This document shows, one piece after another, positions 56,601 through 64,000 of a stretch of 64,000 bases of DNA. This DNA comes from Riptortus pedestris (taxonomy: Eukaryota > Arthropoda > Insecta > Hemiptera > Alydidae). The DNA lies in NCBI GenBank assembly GCA_019009955.1, contig CM032229.1, positions 8,942,001-9,006,000 of the forward strand, written 5' to 3'. Numbering within the stretch: position 1 is the stretch's first letter; each line of letters starts with the position of its first letter. Under the pieces are notes generated by a model. That model made no database searches. It saw only the letters and a list, made by a program, of their open reading frames with translations, and was not told the origin of the DNA. Both the position numbers and the translations under genes were made by a program.

Positions 56601-57039
56601 ACACATCAAAGGAACAAATTAATAATAAAATTCAAAACTAATTACAAGAACTAAAAAAGTGAAGAAAACAAAAAGGAAAAAAAAAAGAGTCACATTGTAC
56701 ATTAGGAAAATCAAATAAAAACATTAAACAAACTATAATAAAAATTAATAAATTGATAAATAAAATGGAATATTTTTCTAAAATGTGTTATCACTGAATT
56801 TAAAATGATTGAAATTTTGATAAAATATAGTTGGCTTTATTTTAAAAAAAAAAAAGTCCCCCTCATACACACTCGAGTTGCATGCTGAATGTGAGTTACT
56901 GTAAACGAAAGTCATGATTGAATTATGTCGGGAAGGGGGAAAACCTTCAGTTTTGCTAAACCTAAACAAACGATGAAATAGTTACCTTGTGGTGAAGATT
57001 CGACATACGATTTCCATCCTAGGGATTATTCAGGATTTT

Positions 57040-58460
57040 TTCTTACTTTATGATAATTTTCGGAACACTTTAGATGACTCAATTTTTACTAAATGGCATG
57101 AAATTATTATTTTTTATAATTTGTTTGTGTTTTGAGGGGATGTTTTTTTAATCCAGTATAATTTTGAGTAATTTGGCACAAAATCATGTGCCCATTATAA
57201 AGGTCTGAAAATAACAAACATTTACTATCTATAATCTATAGTTTTAAAATAATTAAAATTGCTGCACTAAGGTTGTGAATATTATATAAGAAATATTAAA
57301 ATAAGATTATATGTATTTAAATGTATTCTTAATTCTATTGTAATGAAACTATTCGTATTTTGGTAGATCAAACCGTTCTCAACAAATATAGTTTTTTCGT
57401 GGTGTTTGGCAGTTTTGCCCCACTGGAGATTAGAATGTTCAAATACGTTTTCATTAAAACATTTTCAAGTCGAATATAATTAAGTACCATTATGCTAATA
57501 GAAAGAACTCATCTATCCCATTAGACAACTTTGTGGAAATCTGCTAACAGTATTCATATTGCTTTAATGGTGTAATAATGAGCTGTGATGGAGGTAGTCG
57601 CTACTTTGAAATCCAGTGGAAGAACCGACTGGGCTAGAGAGACGGGACTCCAGTATGTTTTTCCAGGCGGCGGAAGTTGCTACTCGTGTTCATTAGGGGT
57701 AGTTCTGGAGCAAGCTACCCCTGGAGAGGATTAATGGCAGTTACACCAACTTGCCCAAGTCTTCTTATCTCAAAGCCCCGCCTCACCTTAGCCAAGTCAC
57801 AAACTACAAATGAGAGTGTGCACCCTTCTCGGGCTGGCAATCTCTTTATCAAATGACAAGTGGGGAATTCTTGTTTACTGGTCAAGAGCTATGATACTTA
57901 GTCAGCTCTATGTAATGAGATGGCTCAGTTTGAAGAAAATTGTGTCACAAGCTATTAACTCTTCTCTTCTGAACTTTTACCATTAAAATCTACATAAAAT
58001 TGACATTTTCTCGTTTCCATATTCTACTCCATTACATAATAAAGCATAATTAAAATACAATTTTCTGTAAAGTTGCTCAAATATTTATAAAATTTTGAAA
58101 ATAATTAAATCACATTTTTTGTGACACTACTCTTTCACCATTTTTTAAATTATTAAAGAAGAAAAAATTTCCATATTCAGGAATTTCATGTAGGTTTGTT
58201 AAACTAAATATTTCAAATCAAATTGTAATAGAACATTTTTTACAAAGCAGAAACGAAGTCTTCGTCCTCTTTAGGACTTGAGTAATGTGCCAGTTCATAT
58301 TAGACAATTACATTGAAAATCTCAGTTCTAATCTGATAGGGTTATATTTTTCTCAGCTCACTCATAAATTTGAAAAAAAATATTTTACTAACTTCTTTAC
58401 ATATTTAGGCGTGTTTAAATAGTTTTATCGAGGATTTCTGTTAAAATTCTCAAATTAGCT
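57040..58460. repeat. Diverged direct duplication, copy 1
   Basis: The segment 57050-57450 parallels 62090-62560 (blocks GACTCAATTTTTA, CATGAAATTATT, CCCATTATAA, TACTATCTA, AAAATAATTAA, TTGCTG, AGTTGTGAATATT-like, TTGCCCCACTGGAGA/TTGCCTCACTGTAGA). The segment 58360-58445 parallels 62890-62975 (TTTTACTAACTTCTTTACAT, GTGTTTAAATAGTTTTA). Between these flanks each copy has a G+C-richer part (57590-57900 here) with GGATTAATGG. The two middles are not obviously alike. Confidence 0.65.
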
Positions 58461-58530
58461 GTTGAGATTGTACTTATGTTGAAAGTTTCTATCAAGAAAA
58501 GGGTGGTAACCTGCAGATAAAGTTTACGTT
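58448..58530. mobile_element. HT 3'-end scrap next to a SINE-A scrap
   Basis: CAAATTAGCTGTTGAGATTG and TACTTATGTTGAAAGTTTCT recall the reversed HT 3' end. Next, ATCAAGAAAAGGGTGGTAAC and CTGCAGATAAAG recall the SINE-A body. Both are short and uncertain. Confidence 0.35.
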
Positions 58531-58589
58531 ACTAAATAATGTTGACAGAATTTTATTTCCTCATATTTATAATTACATACATATATAAT

Positions 58590-58633
<44 letters not shown>

Positions 58634-58635
58634 TA

Positions 58636-58781
58636 CAGGGTGTCCCCAAACCAAACGGCCAAACTTCAGGGATCGATAGAGGATCGAAAAACTAAGAAAA
58701 AAAATCCTCTGGCATATGCCTCGTTTTCGCTTCGTTTTTGAGAAAATCACAAAAAACTGAAAATAGTTGTGCAAAAATTGT
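58636..58781 (+). repeat. Left terminal inverted repeat
   Basis: Pairs with 60521-60666. Contains GGATCGATAGAGGATCGAAA and GGCATATGCCTCGTTTTCGC. The minus-strand frame of 61 codons across it is not a gene. Confidence 0.92.
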
Positions 58782-59031
58782 ATTTTTTTTTTGAATAATG
58801 TATTTAAATTACAAAAAACTATTGGCTTTTTGAGTAAGCTTAATTATTTAATTTACGAGGAGTTAAATTTAGAAAACATGAATATTCTCACGCTTTCCTT
58901 ATCAATAAAACGTAGGTTGAGTGTTTAAACATAAAAAGAAAGGATTAAAATGTTTACTATCATTTTAATACTTTTTGGGGGGGAATCCAGCCTCGCATTC
59001 TCACATTTAGTGGTGTTGCTAGTACTGTTCA

Positions 59032-60121
59032 GTGAAGTCAACACAGATGGCTAGATTTACCAACGCTGAATACGCGGACATAGTCTACGTCTACGGATTC
59101 TGCGATGGCAATGCCCCTCAGGCAGTTCGGGAAGATCGCAGACGCTTTCCTGACCGAGAAATCCCACACAGAGGTGTGTTGACCAAGCACTTTCAGAAGG
59201 CTTCGAGAGACGACTGGGTCCTTCTCATGTAATCGTCGTGGAAACCGTATGCAGGCTCCGATGGAAGCCGACCTGAGGCGGAGGGAGAGGATACTGAGGG
59301 CACTTCAATACCAACCCTGGCACAAGCGTCCGGAGAGCTGCTTCAGTTCTAAGCATACCAAAGACAACCATTTGGCGCACATTAAGGGCTGACCGCAGGC
59401 ATGCTTACCATGTACAAAAGGTACAAAATTTAATACCTGCTGATTATCCCGCCGATTTAAATTTTTGTAATTGGTACAAAGAACAATTGCAAAACGATGT
59501 AAACTTAAGTTCGAAAGTAATCTGGACGGCGACTATTACACCTGCGGGCATATTCAATCAAAGAAACTACCACCTTTGGACACATGAAAATCCCCGCGCT
59601 GTTAGAGATTTTTACTACAGCATGAGTTTTCTGTAAACTTGTGGGTCGGTCTATGTTATAATCGCATAATTAGGTCCCGTATTTTTACCTTCTCGACTTC
59701 ACGCTGAAAGTATCATCTATTCCTGGAGAATGACGTACGGGCGCTTTTGGAAGATATCCCTTTGGAAACAAGGCTTGAGAGCTGGTTTCAACTCGATGGT
59801 TGTCCTGCACATTAAGGAAGGGCCGTACGAGACTGGTTGGACATCAACTACCCAGGTCCGCTGGATAGGACGAGGTGGGCCGGTGCCTTGCCTCCCCGGT
59901 CTCCGGACCTCACGCCACTAGATAGATTTCTTCGTGTGGGGATACGTGAAAATGTCTACCGAGAGCCCGTCCGCACAAGGGATGACCTCATCGAGCGCAT
60001 CAGAATGGTTTGCAACCAGCTCACCACAGAACAATGTTTAGATGCAGTGCGATCTGTGAGTACGCGATGTGATGCGTGTATTGCAGCGAGAGGCCAGCAC
60101 TTCGAACAACATTTACGTTGA
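59032..60121 (+). pseudogene. Tc1/mariner-type transposase with DUF4817-like N-terminus, broken
   Basis: The frame from 59047 starts MARFTNAEYADIVYVYGFCD and continues with RFPDREIPHRGVLTKHFQ, the N-terminal helix-turn-helix region annotated as DUF4817 in arthropod transposon proteins, and stops at 59230. Later pieces, in several frames, read IPADYPADLNFCNWYKEQLQ, YHLWTHENPRAV, ENDVRALLEDIPLE, AWFQLDGCPAH (second catalytic Asp), SPDLTPLDRFL (third catalytic Asp region) and CIAARGQHFEQHLR at the end (60121). The first catalytic site, usually TDEATF, reads WTATIT, so the Asp is missing. Several frameshifts and stops make it non-functional. Length and order fit the family's roughly 340-370 residues. 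Confidence 0.9.
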
Positions 60122-60520
60122 CGCTTTAGAAATTAACGATGTAATTTTAGAGAAGGTTAAACCTTCAAAATTTTCAGGGTTTCTTTCTCACTAAGGTAGA
60201 ACCATATAAAAACTGAAGCATTTATGTTTTCCAAGTAAGAATATTTAATTATTTTATTAATTTTCTAAATTTTTAATCTTTTTTTATGTTTTAATCTTCA
60301 GTTATTGTTCATAATGTTATCTACTTTAAATAGGTAATTTTTTTTATACTATGAATATTTGAATAAAAAAAGTATTTATTATTTTTTCTTAATAAAAAAT
60401 AATTTTTTTTTCAATTACCTTTCTGTTAGTATAAGATTAGAATACAATAATTGTATTGGAATAACATTTATTGCTAAAATTCATTCAAGGAATAAAATCC
60501 GCTCTTCCATTGGCCTTAAC

Positions 60521-60666
60521 TAGTTTTTGCACAACTATTTTTAGTTTTTTTGTGATTTTCTCGAAAACGAAGCGAAAACGAGGCATATGCCAGAGGACTT
60601 TTTGTTTTAGTTTTTCGATCCTCTATCGATCCCTAAAGTTTGGCCGTTTGGTTTGGGGACACCCTG
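60521..60666 (-). repeat. Right terminal inverted repeat
   Basis: Reverse complement of the left repeat with a handful of changes (for example ACTTTAGGG for ACTTCAGGG on that strand). The open frame at 60471-60677 across it is not a gene. Confidence 0.92.
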
Positions 60667-61074
60667 TATATATTTGAAACACATTACTTGTTAAATACAG
60701 TGTTAATGAGTGGTGTATATTCTTATATGATTAAAACGACTTGAATAGTAAGATACATTTGCTATTGTACTTATGATTACACAAACCACACTTCTTGTAA
60801 ACTTCCTAAAGGTTCTGGGCAGCAAGCAAGGTCACAGACTATTATAGGTCTTATATGTTTGTATGTTATATGGTTATATTGGCCGGAAGGAAATTTCTCT
60901 TTTACATGAATCTTGAGTATTTAATTGTTTACCTTTTTTTTTTTTTTACAATGATTGTAATATACAGTATACTGTGTCTGTCGTGTCTGAGAGCAAAATA
61001 CCACTAAATAATCATGTGAAGTTTTTTTTTATTCGATTAACCGGGGTTGTTAGCAGTATTTAGATTTATCTGGT

Positions 61075-61125
61075 GTAAACTTTCCCGCGTGAAATCTGCT
61101 AGGTTTACGCAGTTAATTTTACAGC
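61075..61125 (-). mobile_element. HT family 5'-end scrap
   Basis: CCCGCGTGAAATCTGCTAGG and TTTACGCAGTTAATTTTAC match the reversed HT 5' end with several changes. Confidence 0.45.
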
Positions 61126-62085
61126 AGAATACTACAATATATGGTGACAGTAAGAGACTCTTGAGGGGTTTGATGGCAAAACAAAATTGAAATAAGCCAA
61201 ATTAAAGAGGTTTATTTCTCTTAAGATATTTACCTTCAGAGAATCCAGTCAGTTAAGTTTGAAATCATGAAGGTGTTATTGTATAATTTCTTCAAGTGTC
61301 CACCTCCCTAGATAATAAACAATATGAACCAAAACTAAGGTATGTTCAAATAAAAACATATGTGAAAGAGTTTAGTAAGGAGAGTATTGAAAATTCTTAA
61401 TTTAATGTTGGAAAAAAAATTGAATTTATTGTAATATCTCATGAATAAATCATATAATTCTTGTTCTATATATTGTTTTGAACTTTATTTCCATCCCTTC
61501 TATTCACCCCACTATATCTCATCTTCTTACACTCAAATAATTCCTTATCGAACATGAACCATATAAGTCCTTATAATCCAAATCACATGGATAATGGATT
61601 GTCAATCTACATACATTCATTTGTGGTGGAAAAAAAAAACAGTTTTTCACATTTCGCTTAACATAATAGATAAGTCAGAACTGACAGCTCAACAACTCAA
61701 AGAGATGCAGATACAAAATATAAATAAAATAGAAAGACTAAAAACAACTTTTCGATATTTTTTACTATATCATATGTCATGCTGATGATTTTTTTTTGGT
61801 TCAGGAAATAAATAAAATATGGTATAAATGAAGTATCGTTCGCTTTAATGGTTCATAGTGGTTCATTCTTATAGATCATATTCATTATTGCTAAAAGTGA
61901 ATTCTCTTACAAAATACGTAGATATGTACATAAAAACAATTATCAATTAAGATCATTTTACTCCGACGGAATGGACATACAGATATAAAATTAGCGAAAA
62001 TCAAAAAAATTAAAGACTACAGTTTTTTATTATTCTATTCTGCTGTTAATATCATAAGGCTTACTTACATATTTTTTGGGGGGAT
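61126..62085. other. AT-rich stretch, no gene
   Basis: No recognised repeat or coding region. A 63-codon frame at 61594-61785 lacks any family motif. Confidence 0.4.
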
Positions 62086-62089
62086 TATT

Positions 62090-62990
62090 GATGATTTTTA
62101 GTTGCTATATGGTTATATTTGGACATTTTTTCAAGACTCAATTTTTATAATTTATCATGAAATTATTTTCGGTGTTTTTGAACGTTTTGAGTCCAAAAAC
62201 ATCACGTTTTATTAGGATTATTTTGATTTAATTTTTTTTTTGGGGGGGGGAATTCTGTATAATTTTGGATAATTACACAACACACTCTTCGACACACAAT
62301 CTTATACCCATTATAATGTACTAATATGTACTATCTAGAATGTAAAATTTTAAAAATAATTAACATTGCTGTACCTAAGTTGTGAATATTGCTACAAATT
62401 AAAATTATATATTTTTAAATTTAATTGAAATTCTATTGTATTATACGTTATGAATTTAATAAAACTTATACTGTACTTTTATAGGTGATACCGTCTAGTG
62501 ATGTTGAGTCTTTTTTTTTACCTATTGACCGTTTTGCCTCACTGTAGACTGAAATCTGCTAATATATTTCTATTTTATGAGTGTATACTTCAAATGTTTG
62601 CAAATGGTAGATAATTAATTAGGGGCTCTGGACAGATGGTAGCTCCGATACTAACAGCTGATGTGGGCAGAGCCAGTGTCCCAGACAGACGGACAGATTA
62701 AGGTGTCAGCTGTGCTGTTATCTGCAATATCTGTTAGGAGCTATAAATTACATAGGAGGTGACGTCACCTCTACAGATATAGCCAGGCATAAATTCCACC
62801 CAGTTTAATCTGGGCTGAAAGCGGCTCCAGGATTAGTGGGGCTGTTAGTTCGGGCCCGGCCCATCGTCAATTCAACTACACTCTCACTTACTCACTCAGA
62901 AATTTCAAAATAGATCTTTTACTAACTTCTCTACATACTTAGGTGTGTTCGAATAGTTTTAGCAGAATTCTCTCAAAAAGGAAATAAGAT
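62090..62990. repeat. Diverged direct duplication, copy 2
   Basis: Second copy of the segment at 57040-58460, shorter in the middle. Its G+C-richer part (62630-62880) holds two CAGCTG words, TTATCTG and AGATATAGCC GATA-type words, and the perfect palindrome GGTGACGTCACC at about 62759-62770. Confidence 0.6.
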
Positions 62991-63580
62991 TCTAAGATTC
63001 TTCTCCTGTTTAAATTTTCTAACATGTTCTTTCATTGTTCACTGTCGTAAATCAGTTCAAAACTGAATATAAATCAATTTTAATTCATTCCCCTACGAAA
63101 AAAACCCTAAAAATAGAAGAGAAGGACATTAATATGTAAATGCCTCCTGAAATTGTTACATACTTTATTGAATAATAATAAACTGGTGGACAAATCCATA
63201 CAAAACAAACAGACACATAAACTGCAACTCATAGTACCCCGTAAAACTTAAAATAAACATTAACCTCTAGCACTCAAATTAAGCTACCCAACTTACAATG
63301 AATAAAATATAAAATTAGTAAAATACATTCTACAAAACAACAACTACCATAACAAATTAATAAATTGCATCATACATAACAAAAAACAAAACAGACAACA
63401 GAGCACACACTATCTCACAAAGCACTGCCAGAAACAACCAACATTAATGCACTAACCAACACATATGTCAAAGGCGTATCTGAAAGATTAGCAAACGTAC
63501 TGGCCATTATTGAAACAAAAATCTCGGTGAGTATAAACAACATACAGCACACTGTAACACTGCATTTAACAATAGTAATT
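62991..63580. other. A-rich stretch, no gene
   Basis: A-rich sequence with many ACAAA words on the plus strand. A short frame reading DNRAHTISQSTARNNQH-like residues is not convincing. Confidence 0.4.
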
Positions 63581-63582
63581 TG

Positions 63583-63584
<2 letters not shown>

Positions 63585-63623
<39 letters not shown>

Positions 63624-63675
63624 GTAGTAGCTGTTTTTAGTCCTGAGGAAGAGAAAATAAAATTCTCTAAATATT
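63585..63675 (+). other. (TA)n followed by a decayed hammerhead-like motif
   Basis: (TA)n at 63586-63621. Then CCTGAGGA (CTGAGGA at 63643-63649), a perfect AGAGAA-TTCTCT stem around AATAAAA, and AAA where GAAA is expected. The layout parallels 13725-13790, where (TA)n is also followed by CTGAAGA-stem-GAAAC. Confidence 0.3.
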
Positions 63676-63764
63676 GGCATAGTCTAAAGATTTTTTAATA
63701 AACATTCACCACAAGCCTCAACAAACATCTACACCATCTATAATAATAACCTCGTTTATACAAT

Positions 63765-63768
<4 letters not shown>

Positions 63769-63819
<51 letters not shown>
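63769..63819. repeat. (TA)n microsatellite
   Basis: About 25 TA units. Confidence 0.95.
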
Positions 63820-63821
<2 letters not shown>

Positions 63822-64000
63822 CTACAGGACGTACTACGTAGTAAATAATGGTTCAAAATTCAAATAACTTGGTTTTTAGTAAAAATGTCCATTACTACAA
63901 CTGGTGAATTCTATTGAAAATGTCATAGCAATAGATCGTACAAGAATTGGAAAGAATTGAGACCTCCTCATTTTCATTATATGCTCACTTCCCAATTCAA

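Larger units (their letters stand above)
58636..60666 (+). mobile_element. Tc1/mariner-type transposon, 2,031 bp, both ends present
   Basis: Starts CAGGGTGTCCCCAAACCAAA and ends with its reverse complement; TA on each side (58634-58635 and 60667-60668) is the expected target duplication, and the insertion sits in a (TA)n tract. The terminal inverted repeats are about 146 bases (58636-58781 and 60521-60666) and differ at only a few positions. The interior holds a broken transposase on the plus strand. Long near-identical ends suggest that it is not ancient, though the transposase is dead. Confidence 0.92.

Noticed and set aside
58589..58774. 61-codon minus-strand frame similar to one at 60471
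   Set aside because: Both are the terminal inverted repeats of the Tc1/mariner-type element read through.

Overview
This window is eukaryotic, AT-rich (about one-third G+C by eye), repeat-dense DNA. I find no intact protein-coding gene. Long (TA)n, (TC)n and (CA)n tracts, tRNA-derived SINE-like repeats, several non-LTR retrotransposon clades and a Tc1/mariner-type transposon whose broken transposase starts with a DUF4817-like helix-turn-helix all point to an arthropod, probably an insect or a close relative. I cannot name the species.

The layout is a gene desert built from layered transposable elements. (1) Non-LTR retrotransposon remnants: a Jockey-like element on the minus strand (15.7-18.8 kb) with an 83-base A tail, a 5'-truncated second copy (26.5-27.2 kb), a CR1/L2-like reverse transcriptase on the plus strand (48.9-50.1 kb), an RNase H/zinc-knuckle tail split by another element (27.8-29.4 kb), and smaller tails at 3.4-3.7, 35.5-35.7 and possibly 41.3 kb. 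(2) DNA transposons: a nearly complete 2,031-bp Tc1/mariner-type element with long terminal inverted repeats and a TA target duplication (58.6-60.7 kb), a roughly 1-kb inverted-repeat element with a short acidic ORF that resembles piggyBac N-termini (25.4-26.4 kb), and a possible hAT remnant (52.8-53.3 kb). (3) A non-autonomous family in about 14 copies, called HT here, with a conserved 5' end, a palindromic 3' end and an internal (TA)n tract; two copies lie head to tail and one sits inside a LINE. (4) Two SINE-like families, one joining a tRNA-like B box to a hammerhead-like motif. (5) A four-copy repeat of about 300 bp of unknown type, called R4 here.

Tandem DNA includes four units of about 298 bp (14.3-15.4 kb), a 30-bp array, a 27-bp array and two related A-rich arrays. 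Several motifs of the form CTGANGA-stem-loop-GAAA occur in different repeats and resemble hammerhead ribozyme cores, as known from Penelope-like elements and some SINEs. Between the repeats lie patches of higher G+C with no convincing ORF; these could hold regulatory sequence or undetected exons. Most long open frames here come from microsatellites or minisatellites and are not genes. I see no bacterial gene, operon, CRISPR array or other defence system.
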